This document shows positions 11,170 through 22,130 of a stretch of DNA of 64,000 nucleotides, one piece after another (within the stretch, counting starts at the first letter, position 1; each line of letters starts with the position of its first letter). The notes beneath the pieces are model-generated. The model was not told where the DNA came from, did no database searches, and was given only the letters and a program-made list of their open reading frames with translations. This DNA is from Bimastos eiseni. Lineage: Eukaryota > Annelida > Clitellata > Crassiclitellata > Lumbricidae. The stretch spans positions 7,003,731 through 7,067,730 of the forward strand of contig OY365817.1 of NCBI GenBank assembly GCA_959347315.1, written 5' to 3'. The position numbers and the translations under genes were made by a program.

Positions 11170-11270
11170 CATGCATACATACATACATACATACATACAT
11201 ACATACATACATTCATACATACATACATACATACATACGTACATTCATACGTACATACATACAAACATGG
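10558..11270 (+). repeat. (CATA)n tetranucleotide microsatellite, ~710 bp
   Basis: This is almost uninterrupted CATA with scattered variants (ATGCATATATACATGCATGC, ATTC, AAAT interruptions) that themselves recur, suggesting higher-order duplication of roughly 100-240-bp blocks. All six frames are open over long distances (His-Thr-Tyr-Ile or Met-Tyr-Val-Cys repeats), purely because the four-base unit lacks stop codons. Confidence 0.97.
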
Positions 11271-11299
11271 GAAGGGAGGGTGGGAGCGCCGCTTGTAGC

Positions 11300-11910
11300 T
11301 GCTCGTGGAAGTCAGCTTCGTTCTTTTTTCTCATCAGGAAGAGCTGCATGCGGTCGTTATCTTTCGAGGCCGCGAGGACAGCGGTCACTGTCTTTGTCAT
11401 CTCGCATGTGGACCGCTGCAACAGCCTTCTCGCTGGCGCGCCTGCGTGTCTTCTAGATGGACTCCAGTCGGTGCTAAATGCCGCCGCAAGGCTAATCTGC
11501 AACAGACGGAGATATAATATCATGTTACGCCGCTCCTACGTGACGTTCCGCGCCGTCTCCCTGTTCTGTATCGCGTCGATTTCAAGTTATGCTTGCTTGT
11601 TTACAGATCCATCCATGGACATGACCTGACCGAGGCGTGAGTCAACGTCATGGCCTACGACTCCGTTCGTTCGAGAGACCTCAGTCCTGATCTCCGTGTG
11701 CGGAGGATGAGGTCTTGTTTTGGTGACCGCGCTTTCTCGACTGCTGGTCCACGGTGTTGGAACAGTGTTCCAACTGCTGTAAGGACGGCCGATTCTGTGG
11801 ATTCCTTAAAAACGTAATTGAAGTCGTACTTTTCCTTCCTGCAGACTTCCTATAAGATTGTTAGGCATCCTTGCAGTAGTATGGCCGCGTTTACGGCGCT
11901 TTATAAATCG
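11300..11910 (+). pseudogene. CR1/L2-like LINE 3' fragment
   Basis: Broken frames read like the RT thumb and C-terminal part of CR1/L2-group LINEs: HVDRCNSLLAGAPACLLDGL followed by LQSVLNAAARLIC around 11405-11510, then a C-terminal block near 11700-11830. The sequence ends in GGCGCTTTATAAATCGTCG followed by (TTA)n at 11911, a typical 3' terminus for this group. It is 5'-truncated; its left edge abuts the (CATA)n array. Several frameshifts and stops make it a relic. Confidence 0.75.
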
Positions 11911-12510
11911 TCGTTATTATTATTATTATTATTATTATTATACATACATACATACATACATACATACATACATACGTAGATACATACACATTACACACAT
12001 GCATGCATATATCCACACATGCATAAACGCATACATGCATACATACATACATACATACATACATACATACATAGTATTACATACATACATAGTATTACAT
12101 ACATAAATGCATACGTACATATATGCATGCATACATACGTACTTACATGCATACATACAAACAAGCATACGTGTTGTGTCGTGTCATATCATGTCATGTC
12201 TATCTGCCTGTGCGTGCGTGCGTACGTACGTACGCACGCACGCATGTATGCAATGTGCGTGCGTGCATCCGCATGCACGCAAGTACGTATGCATATGCAT
12301 TATGCATGTACATACACACAAGCATGCATACATACATAGGCCTACGTACGTATATGCATGTATGTATGCATGTATACATATGCATGCACGCATGCATGCA
12401 TACATACATACATGCACACGTATACAAAACCTATATATACACCCGTACATACATACATGCATGCATACATACATACACATAAGGCTCGTAAGCATGTATA
12501 CATGCATATA
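11911..12510 (+). repeat. Compound microsatellite: (TTA)n, then degenerate (CATA)n with CGTA/GCAT variants
   Basis: A short (ATT)n tail of the preceding LINE (11911-11941) passes directly into (CATA)n at 11941-12060. More degenerate CATA/CGTA/TGCA tracts follow to about 12510, including a 12206-12260 stretch of GTGCGTGCGTACGTACG type. Open frames across it are compositional artefacts. Confidence 0.9.
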
Positions 12511-12526
12511 TACATATAGGGGCTTA

Positions 12527-12680
12527 TGTCCGGGGCAAATGTCCGTTCCCCGCAGAACATACACATCATTCTTATTATTAGGGGTCTATTCCATTTATTT
12601 GTTGATAAATATATGTTGCATTCAAACTTTGCGCAGAGGGACTTTTGTCCGGAGGCAAATGTCCTACACTCGGATATGGT
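12527..12680 (+). repeat. Paired GTCC-type motifs
   Basis: Two direct copies of a TGTCCGG(A/G)GGCAAATGTCC-like motif lie at about 12530-12552 and 12643-12672, matching the cluster at 9003-9100. They bracket about 90 bp of unique sequence and may be one short element or two ends. Confidence 0.5.
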
Positions 12681-13249
12681 GCAGACGCATCAATCATCAA
12701 TGAACTTATTAACGGTAAATTCAATGTTGGGGATATCTTGCATTACCATTCTTATTGTGTTGTTGTCAAGTGATCTCGTAATCTTCGTTTAAGGCGATAA
12801 ATGTTAGTCGAACATCGTATATCATCAGGAACTCGATTCCAGGTTTCATAATAGGGTAGCCTAGCACTTTAATGGAGAACCTACGTACATTATATGTGTG
12901 TGCGTGTGTGTGTGTAGGCCTATAGTCGTCAGAGGGTTCTATACTTTAAGGATACAATTGTCAGCTGGTGTCGCAGTTATTACCTTGATCTGCAGACTCA
13001 TTTGGCTCTGGAATGCATTAATAAATGCATTTTGTCTTTCTCATTTATGTCTCACGCCGTTATATATAGTTGTTTTTACTTGCTGGCCCGCCTCTACTTT
13101 CATTATAGATTTTTCCTAAAAAATCCACAAACTCCATGTCCCAATTGCTCCAGGGCGCCAAGGGCTGAGAAGCGCCTCCTCGGCTGATGTAAAAAAAATT
13201 TCCTACAACTTCGGTTGATGCTTAGATTCACAAATTCACAGGCCTTAGC

Positions 13250-13307
13250 GTCGTAGTCCGTACGCGTCTGACGATTATCGTCGTAGCCTGTACGCGTCTG
13301 ACGAACG
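13250..13307 (+). repeat. Two-copy 30-bp tandem repeat
   Basis: CGTCGTAG, then T/CC, then GTACGCGTCTGACGA is repeated at 13250-13279 and 13280-13307. No function is apparent. Confidence 0.8.
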
Positions 13308-13789
13308 CGTGATGGATTCGCGGTGTTTATCACACAAAAGTTAATAGCACCCCGAGTTCAGACCGTACGTATAAACAAACAACCTTCACTATCAGCATGC
13401 ACACATGTTTTCACGTTATTAAAATTAAACCATTAGGTAAGTGCTAAAACTACTGGTTGACAGGATTTCACTCGTTCCGCATAGCGTAAATACGTCCTTC
13501 TCGGCTGCGTTTATAATCAGTCAGTAATTAGCTGTTTTCGTTGAAATGAACAAATTGTCAGCACCTTTCTGTTCTTTGAGAAGAAGTTTTTTGAACATTT
13601 CTGTGCTTCTTCTGGTCGTTGAGAAACTAGAGCAGAAGAGTTGAATTCATTTTGTACTGACTTTCAAGAACTTCTCCATTCTGCAGATGTTTCTGAAGCG
13701 ATCCAATTTACCCTCATAAATACCAAATAATCCGTAAATTCAATGAGAAAGTGTAGAACAGTTGTGCAGTTGTATCTTTTCTGTTACTT

Positions 13790-14170
13790 CTTCATGAGGC
13801 ACTGAGAATGGACCTTGGTCAGTTGGAGGGCGTTTGAACAAGGTTCGCTCCAAGGCGCCACAGAGGCAGCTACGCAACTGGTACTGATTTACATTTTTTA
13901 ATGTAAATCAACACCAAGCTAATCGATTAACGATAAAGGCATGAACCAACGTGGCAGCAAAAGAGGAGGAGAGAGAGCGGGAAACAACCCGCAGCTGGCG
14001 CAAGAAATAATAGCAGGAACGAGTCAATGCAAAAAATTAATGTGCTTCACAATAGACAGTTCTTGATCCAAAACTACCCCCCAGATCCCTGACACAGGTG
14101 GAGAATACAAAGTTAGGGAATTCAGAAGACAGAGAGCCAAAGTCGTGCTTGCACAACTGCTGCTGGCAGG
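13790..14170 (-). pseudogene. CR1-like LINE fragment
   Basis: On the minus strand, the frame near 14110 gives a VRDLG motif and then, after a shift, a stretch reading LRQLRVVSRSLSSSFAATLV followed by HAFIVNRLAWC. This is the region just downstream of the RT active site in CR1-like LINEs. Stops and frameshifts follow to about 13790. No 5' or 3' boundary is clear, so it is an old internal piece. Confidence 0.65.
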
Positions 14171-15865
14171 CAGATACCAAGCCAAATATAGTAGCCTACA
14201 ATGGTTTTATTCCGAACAATCTCTCTTTGATATTTTTGAACACGTAGATCCAAAAATCTGTAAGAAATACAACTATGCCAAAAAATGAGTCACACGACAT
14301 CACCAAATTGATCTATCTGTCACATACTTATTGTATGTACCAGCAGTAAATTCAATGTTGGTGACATACTGTGTTGCATCATTTAATCTCATTGAATGCT
14401 TCAGAATAACCACCTTGAAGAGGCGCTAGGCTATACATAAATTCTCGCACGGATTCACGAATAACACAAAGTGGCAACTTTTTGTTTTTATCTTTGTTTA
14501 GCGTATCTTTATACGTTAAAAGTGTGATTCCTGTTCACACGATAGAATAATATTGATTATGGGAAGTCAAAACCTTAAAAGCTGTTAAAAACCGGCCGGA
14601 GTTTGGCTAATTCGGTATGTTTGGTCTTGAATTATTGCCACTCACATCCGTTTATACACGACACCCAATTAAGCCTCATGCATTTAGACTTTAGAGTCGA
14701 CGTCAGGGTCTTGCCTTCATATCGACATTCATATATGAAATATACCTACCTTAATAAGTGAAAGAAAATTCTGTTTAAAAATGCATAATTGCTTTATCCG
14801 GTGGCATGCTTCCTCTTCCTAATATTGTATAATTCCTTTAAGCTAACTTGAAGGGTTATGAAAAGACCTAATTATTCTCTGCAGTACCACTATTATGATC
14901 ACTTTGTGGACTGTCTTTCGTTAAAAAATATACAACTTAATAGCTGAAGTACCCGGATTCGCCCGGGTGGTCCCTATAGAATTCTTAAATGTGTTGAACA
15001 TTGCTTTCACATGCTCGCCGTTAAATAGGCATTTATAATAATATGCAAATGAGTGGCTACTTTTGGCAGGTATTTGCACATATTGTGAACTTATAGGAGA
15101 AGGGGTAACATTTTTTTATCACGAACCCAGATGTTTTTTCTCATCTGCTAACAAGTATTCATGCAAAATTTTGGAGCAATCGCTCGAGTTGATCAAAAGT
15201 TTTTGTGGAACCTACATACATAGTTACATAGTACATACATACCTACATACTTTTGGTCTTTATATGTATAGATATGAATATGTGCATTCAATGTTACGCA
15301 TATATAAATATTGTTTACATACTTGTAACTATACCTTTATATATTATGTCATACATGAACAGTTGAACACAAAGGTCAGATATCTCCGCATGTCTAGATT
15401 ACTAATAATGGGTGCGCAATGTCAGACCTTGATAATCGACTTCATTTCCGTTTCAAAATCAATCACGTCGCGGCTGACGCCTAAGAGTGCACGTGCACCC
15501 GACACGGGCTGTGTCTACCAACGACGCTGGCTGACTACGGTCAATGATTGGCTTCCGTCGCTGGTGCATGTGCACTATCTTTTATCAGGTTCATATGCAC
15601 TTAGGTTTATTGTTTATTTTTACATTAGTGTCTTCTATAGGAACAATCAGAACTAGAGAATTGCTAGAAGCCGAAATAAGAGAATATAATAGGATGACCA
15701 AATATTGGAAACTAAAAACCGGGACACTTCAATCACAAAATAAAATTGTGGTGTTGTCAGCAATAATAATATAACTTGCACAAATATTTATTTTATGCTT
15801 ATACTTAATCATATTGGTCTAACTCAAAGGTTATATTGCAAATAATGCTTTTAAATGTTAATTTA
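14171..15865. other. Non-coding spacer
   Basis: I see no supportable gene. The longest open frame (15063-15656) has no recognisable motif and no compositional coding signal. Confidence 0.45.
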
Positions 15866-15867
15866 AA

Positions 15868-16084
15868 TTCTAAATTTATCAAATCAGTCACTCAAATTTG
15901 GCACATGAATGTAGACCCTATGCTTCTTAAAAGTTTTTTTGTCTGCTAACACTCTATCATAACAAATCTTGCTTTTAAAATTAAATTAAATTATTTAAAA
16001 TTTATCAAATCAGTCACTCATATTTTGCGCTTAAATGTAATAAAGTATGCTTCTTAAAAGTTTTTTGCTAATGTTCAGTCATAA
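15868..16084 (+). repeat. Two-copy ~124-bp tandem duplication
   Basis: Blocks at 15868-15963 and 15992-16084 share AATTTATCAAATCAGTCACT, TATGCTTCTTAAAAGTTTTT and an AGTCATAA-like end, with divergence between copies. Confidence 0.8.
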
Positions 16085-16404
16085 AAATCACCATATTCTT
16101 CCATATTCATTTTCACTATCATAACAGCTTTAAGAGTTTCTTCTGATCATTGTGCATCTCATAAGCCTATTCATGCAAATGAACAGCTTGAAACTGAATT
16201 TACTCGCCAGATGCCAGCAGTAAAGGACGTTGATAAGTCAGGTCAGTTTTAAAAAACCTGGATATTTTTAGGGGTTGGCCTACCTTTCACGGCAGCCGGG
16301 ACGCGTCTTTATGATTCCCACACATGTGCAAAAATATCATTATTCAAAGCGTGCATTATTACAGGTGAATATTCATAATGCATATTCATTGTTGGCGTAA
16401 CATT

Positions 16405-16705
16405 CAGCACCATTGTGGGCCGCGTAACATCCAGCTTCCATTTAAACAATTCTTTTAATCAATCCGGCTCCCATGCAATTAAACAAAATTCTTTCCGTCA
16501 CATCCAGCTTCTACTTAAGCAGGAGCCTTTTCATCACATGCAGCTTCTGTTTATGTATCATTCTTTTCATCACATCCATGCAGCTCCCATGCATTAGATC
16601 AGAATTGTTTTCATCACATCTAGTTTCTGCTTAAGCAGGAGTCTTTTCATCACATCCAGCTTCTACTTCGGCATTATTCGTTTCATCAATCCGGCTTCTG
16701 ATTAG
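16405..16705 (+). repeat. Degenerate ~37-bp minisatellite (TTTCATCACATCCAGCTTCT type)
   Basis: Roughly eight imperfect units alternate between a CATCACATCCAGCTTCTACT form ending in AAGCAGGAGTC and a CATCAATCCGGCTCCCATGC form. The same unit family, in the same orientation, recurs at about 61880-62140 inside a TIR-bounded element. This copy may therefore derive from a related element whose ends are lost. Confidence 0.8.
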
Positions 16706-17011
16706 TTAGGCCTATGGGACAGTGGTCGGAATTTGAGACGCTAAAATGATAAATTACCCAATTTCTTATGCATGCCACCTTCAAATGCTTCTTGTTTGAG
16801 TCGCTTTCCAAAGCGGTATATCAAACTAGCGTAGGCCTATGCCATTATTTAGACACACGTTTAATGTTGTGCATTCATCAACGATTATTGAGCATGATAC
16901 AGCTGGCGTCACGTGGCCAGTGACTTTAAGCCCAGAGCCTGAGGTATATGAATATTCATGTTCATTTGCGAATGATATCCTTGTGCAACAGTGGGAATCG
17001 TAAAGCGCATG

Positions 17012-19360
17012 CCGGTGTAGTAGGCGTAGTAGCAGACCCCCCCCCGTCTTGAACACTCCCGGTCAATTTATCCTAGGATCCGGGATCCAATTTATCCGGG
17101 AGTTAATTCTTCCTAGGAACAATTCAGTAGTGGAGTGCATCGTACCTAGGACATACACACTCCCCCTAGTGAATAGACATTTCCGTGGAATAAATTCTTG
17201 CTAGGATAAATTTACTCCAGGGGAGTTAATTCTTCCTATGCTAAATTTACTCCCATATCTAATGCAATCGGGAGTTAATCCTACGTAGGACAAACTGACT
17301 CCCCGGGAGTTAATTCTTCCTAGGATAAATTGACTCCCATATCTAATGCATAAGACGAATTAATTCTTCCTAGAACAACAAACTGACTACCGGGGAGTTA
17401 ATTCCTCCAAGGAAAAGTGGACTCCTATACCTAATGCAGTAGTGGAGTTATTTCTTCCTAGGACGAACCGACACCAACAACCACAATAACATTAATAATA
17501 GTAACAATAATAACAATAGTAACAACAACAACAACAAAAGCAACAATAACAATAAAAATAACAAAAACGAAGACAATGATAATGGCAATGACAATAACAA
17601 CAATATATATAACAATAATAAAACCAAAAACAATAACAGCAATAACAATAACAGCAAAAACATCAATAACAATAAAAATGACAATAACAATAACAATAAC
17701 AAAACCAATAATAGCAATAACAATAACAGTACTAACAAAAACAACAATAACAACAGCAGCAACAATAACATTAGCAATAACAATGACAATAGCATTATCA
17801 ATAGCAATAACATTACACAATAACAGCAGTAGCAGCAATAACAGCAATAACAATAACAATAGCAATAAAAGTAACAATAACACTAGCAATAACAATATCA
17901 AAAGCAATAGCAATAACAGCAATAACAGCAATAACAATAGCAATAGCAAAAATAGTAACAATAACAATAGCGATATCAATATCAATGACAGCAATAACAA
18001 TAAAAACAATAACAAAAACAATAACAATAATAATAATAATAATAACAATAATAATAACAATAATAATAAAAGAACTAATAACAGCAATAACAGCAAAAAC
18101 AATAGTAATAATAGTAACAATAACAATAGCAATAGCAATATAAATAATAGCAATATCAATGACAGCAATAACAATAACAAAAATGACAAGAACGATAGCA
18201 ATAACAATGACAATAACAGCAATAACAATGGCAAAGCAATAATAGTAACAATAACAATAGCAATATCAATAATAGCAATATCAATAACAGCAATAACAAT
18301 AACAACAATAATAGTAATAATAACAATAACAGTAACAACAATAACAATAAAGACAAAAACAATAACAACAATAGCAATAACAATTACAATAGCAATAAAA
18401 ATGATTTCTATTGTTGTTATTGCTATTGATATCGCTATTGTCTTTGTTATTGTTATTGTTAATGGTGTCATTGTTTTTGCTGTTATTGTTATTTTTGTTG
18501 CTATTGTTATTGTCATTGCTGTTATTGCTGTTATTTTCATTGCTACTGTTTTTGTTATTGATATTGATATTACTACTACTATTGCTATTGTTTTTGTTAT
18601 TGTTGTTATTGTTATTGCTGTTATTGTTATTGGTATTATTATTGCTATTGTTGTTATTGCTGTTATTGTTATTGCTGTTATTGTTATTGCTGTTATTGGT
18701 TTTTTATCGCTATATATTTTGTTGTTATTGTCATTGATATTTTCAGTATTGTTATTGTCATTGTTATTGTTATTGTTATCATTATCGTTATCGTTATTGT
18801 TATCGTTATTGTTGCTGCTGTTGCTATTGTTATTGTTATTGTCTTTGTCATTGCCATTGTCATCGTTCTTGCTATTTTTAATGTTATTGTTGTTGTTATT
18901 GTTGTTGTTGTTATTATTGCTATTATTATTATTGTTATTGTTGGTGTCGATTCGTCCTAGGAAGAAATAACTCCCCTACTGCATTATATATGAGAGTCAA
19001 TTTATGCTGGGAAGAACTTACTCCCTGGAGTCAGTTTGTCCTAGGAAGAATTAACTCCCCTATTGCATTCGGTGTGGGACTCAATTTTTCCTAGGAGGAA
19101 TTAACTCCCCGTGAGTCAGTCGTTTGTCCTAGGAAGAATTAACTCCCCTATTGATTAGCTGTCGGAGTCAGTTTATCCTAGGGGGAATTAACTCCCCTTG
19201 AGTCAGTTTGTCCTAGGTAAAATTAACTCCCCGGGAGTGTTTATTCGCAGGGGAAGTGTATTTATCCTAGGTACAATTAACTCCAGAGTCAATATATCCT
19301 ATGTACAATACACTCCGGGATTTAGTTTATCCGGGGAGTAAATTTAGCCTCCTACACCGG
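17012..19360. mobile_element. 2.3-kb foldback element with repeat-built arms
   Basis: The outermost matching inverted ends are CCGGTGTAGTAGGC (17012-17025) and GCCTCCTACACCGG (19347-19360). Inside them lie arrays of a unit built from GGGAGTTAATTCTTCCTAGG and ACTCCC (17060-17475), mirrored as CCTAGGAAGAATTAACTCCC at 18950-19320. The centre is a microsatellite palindrome. The inner junctions mirror well: GAGTTATTTCTTCCTAGGAC precedes the left array and its complement follows the right. The architecture resembles foldback-type transposons with tandem-repeat arms. No target duplication or transposase is seen, so mobility is inferred. Confidence 0.65.
17480..18945. repeat. Microsatellite palindrome: (AAC/AAT)n arm versus (GTT/ATT)n arm
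   Basis: From 17480 to about 18395 the plus strand is (AACAAT)n-like with G and C interruptions. From about 18403 to 18945 it switches abruptly to (GTTATT)n-like sequence. The strand switch is centred on AAAAATGATTTCTATTGTTG near 18400. The two arms differ in length (about 915 and 545 bp). Long Asn/Ile/Leu-rich open frames here are repeat artefacts. Confidence 0.92.
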
Positions 19361-19834
19361 TCTATAATTCAAAGCGGTCCTTGAGAACCTGGGTCACGTG
19401 ATGCACCGGATCCTTCCACAATAAAGACAACTCGTAGTATACTCCCTGCGCCTGCGCCTGCGCCTGCGACTGCGTTAACTTTTTATTTCACAAAATGGCG
19501 CGAAAATCCTTTTTAATTAGAATGATGTAACTTTGAATGTAGTGAGGTCGGATATGAAGTTGATAAAATGAAAAATATGCTTATTTACTTTACTCGTCTA
19601 GGCCAACAATAGCGGTCTTAAAGAAGTGACCTAGAAGCAATCTTTCAGACTTACACAGTATAGGCCTACACAACCAAACTGAAACGTTCACTTGTGCAGT
19701 GATCAAAAGTTGAGTCTCGAGTGTTCAATGTGATGAGAATGTGTTTATGAACGTCTTTTGACAGTAATGGGCTTTGACGTCTTCCCGTGTTGTTGATTAT
19801 GTGGTGATCTTCAGAGTTCTTATTTCATTCATTC

Positions 19835-20640
19835 ATTACGAAGATTTATATAGCGCCGCCTTGATAGCGCCCCTACCCCGACAGCCGCAATGTCAACGGG
19901 AGCGTGTTTCAGAGCGAAGGGCCAACCACTGAGAAGGCACGATTCTGTTTAGTTGTTGACAAGTTGTACAGGCAAATGGAACAATGAGTAAGCCTCGCTC
20001 ATGAGAGCGGAGAGAGCGGCGGCTCAAAGCAGAGTAACATCTATATATAAATTTTTTATATATTCGGAGACATGACCACATTTCCGAATGCGCCCGACAA
20101 AACGTGTAGCAGAAAGCAGGACTAGGTCCAGGCACCGCAACAGTCCAGCTGGAAGGCCTGCATAGAGTGAGCAACAGTAAGCTAGTCGAGCTGTGATGAA
20201 GGCGTCTGGAGTTAGCGAGCGAGCGAGCAATAGTGCGGAGCTGACGCAACTGGTAGCATGAATCACGGCACAGACGGTGAATGTGAGAAGCGAAGGTAAG
20301 TTCATGGCTCAACGTGACTCCGAGATCACAGAGGAAATACAAAGCAGTAATGGCAGCTAAGTCAAGCTTCATAAGCTTCTGGCGAATGCCCAGCCAGATA
20401 AATTAAGTTTTTGTTGGGTTGAATCGCAGGTGGTTTGTCGCCATTCAAGCCTCGTCATCGGCGCAAAGGTGGCCCAGCACATCAGTGACATTAATGACAG
20501 TAGCATTCTCAGAAGTGTAGATTACCCAGTACTGAGCCCTGAGAAAGGCCATAATGGGCAGGAACCCACGTGGACCTGAAGTACCCATGAATCACCGAAG
20601 TGGAGCGCTCCCTAACAAATGAGGCCAACCAGCTGAGAAA
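19835..20640 (-). pseudogene. CR1/L2-like LINE 3' fragment
   Basis: On the minus strand, broken frames give an upstream YLAGHSPE-type segment, then LGVTLSHELTFASHIHRLCR, QLRQLRTIARSL, and after a frameshift AFITARLAYCCSLYAGLPAG. This is the post-catalytic region of CR1/L2-group RT. The 3' end at about 19835 is GGCGCTATATAAATCTTCG followed by a short ATGA repeat, the same kind of terminus as the copy ending at 11911. At least two frameshifts are present. Confidence 0.75.
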
Positions 20641-20849
20641 GTTACCAGACAGGCCAAATGAAATCTCTAGCCGATGCCAATTATTATTTATTTTGTTTAT
20701 TCTTTGGTACCGTCGCCTTTACTTCTCGTTATCTACAACTCTACTAGATAATCTAAATAAACATGAATTTAATTATTGTTTTAAATTTGCCAGTGTTTTG
20801 CATTAAGCAATTGCACATGTAAATTCTTACAAGAACAATTTATTTACAC

Positions 20850-21715
20850 AAGGTTATTTTGAATATCATGTTAGGAGACACTTCCTTCTTCCAAGCAGCT
20901 ACTTTAAATTCTATAGATCATCTTATCAATGTAGTTTCCCAAGTCTCAACTTGGATTACCTACAATTTCCTGTGTCTGAACCCTTCCAAAACTGAATTCA
21001 CAATTATAGATCTCCCTAAGCAGCTCAACAAAATCCAGATCCCTCTACTTCCCTCAACTTTGGCTCTGCTTCCATCCACATATTCACTACAACTTCTCCT
21101 GTCCTCAACTTATGAATAGTTTTTGAACAAAACTTTAGCGTCTTCGATCACATCACCCATCTTTCTCGTTCTAGCTTCATGCATATCCGTGATCTTCGCA
21201 GAATCCACCATATATCCAAGACTTAAAAACTGCATCTGCAATCTATAGTTCATGCAAAATTGAACTACTGCAAGTCTCTTAGACATTGCTTTGGACCGTG
21301 CTGTCACCAAAACCCCCAAACACCACCATATCACTCCTGCCCTCAAATCACTATACTGGCTCAAAATACCTAAAGAAATTGAATACAAAATACCTGAAGA
21401 AATCGAATAGCGCTCGCCTACAACACACACCCAATCATCACAGCCCGCATATCACCGTCAGTTGTTCACGATTCCACCACATCGTTCAATCCATTCACAT
21501 TCCACCCTCACACTTCTTCGCCCCCCAGTCACATCATCACTCAACTTGGCAAATCGCTCAATTGCCACTGCATGCTGTCCCGCCTCGTTTGAAAAAACTG
21601 CCTCCAGTGTTAAGAGAATATCCGATTCATCGTATACGAACTCACTAAAACCTCACCTCTTGCCATCTTCGAGATCTCCCCGAAGGTCATTCTCTCAAAA
21701 CTGCTAGAATTGATG
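20850..21715 (+). pseudogene. L2/CR1-like LINE C-terminal fragment
   Basis: Frames on the plus strand read VSTWITYNFLCLNPSKTEF, LPKQLNKIQIPLLP, and after frameshifts a HYTGSKYLKKL-type segment and STLTLLRPPVTSSLNLANRS. This order (post-active-site, thumb, C-terminal tail) is that of L2/CR1-type ORF2. There are several stops, and a stretch near 21110-21290 is in reverse-biased or rearranged frames. It is distinct in sequence from the neighbouring fragment at 19835-20640. Confidence 0.7.
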
Positions 21716-21852
21716 TGTAGATCTGTTCTAGTTTCGATTTATGTAGCCATCAAGCGAAACGTAATAGAATTATCAGTATAATTATTTGAATATGATTATA
21801 TGAATATGAATGAAGTGTTCCTGAATTCATCTGACCTGGATTTTTTATTACA

Positions 21853-21950
21853 TAATCTTAATCGTAGACTCAATATTTCTACAGCGCCCACAAAAGCGAA
21901 ATCGCGGGAACCAGCTTATCCACATGCACTTAATAAATCAAAATCGATAG
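21853..21950 (+). repeat. ~90-bp dispersed repeat, copy 1
   Basis: It contains CATAATCTTAATCGTAGACT, CCCACAAAAGCGAAATCGCG and ACCAGCTTATCCACATGCAC. A clear homologue with the same order lies at about 59655-59740. The role is unknown; this copy directly follows a LINE fragment and could be its 3' UTR. Confidence 0.75.
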
Positions 21951-22004
21951 GCAGACACGTCAAATCCAATAAAAGAGAGTATGATATTACCGTATTAGTG
22001 ATAA

Positions 22005-22130
22005 TAATAATAATGATATTAATAAGCTCAATAATAATAATAATAATAATATCTTATTATTATTATTATTATTATCGACGATAACTTTTATTTCTATTTA
22101 TTATTACTAATTTTATTATTATTATGCTGT
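22005..22130. repeat. (TAA/TTA)n tract at the 3' end of RLE copy A
   Basis: TAATAATAATAATAATA changes to TTATTATTATTATTATTATT at about 22053, giving a small inverted-triplet structure. A looser AT-rich stretch then leads to the 3' end of the retrotransposon on the minus strand. Confidence 0.9.

Noticed and set aside
10411..11629. Long open frames on both strands across 10.4-11.6 kb
   Set aside because: They are translations of the (CATA)n array, which has no stop codons in any frame.
17448..18970. Asn-, Ile- or Leu-rich open frames of up to 464 codons
   Set aside because: Produced by (AAC/AAT)n and (GTT/ATT)n repeats with no initiation context or domain.
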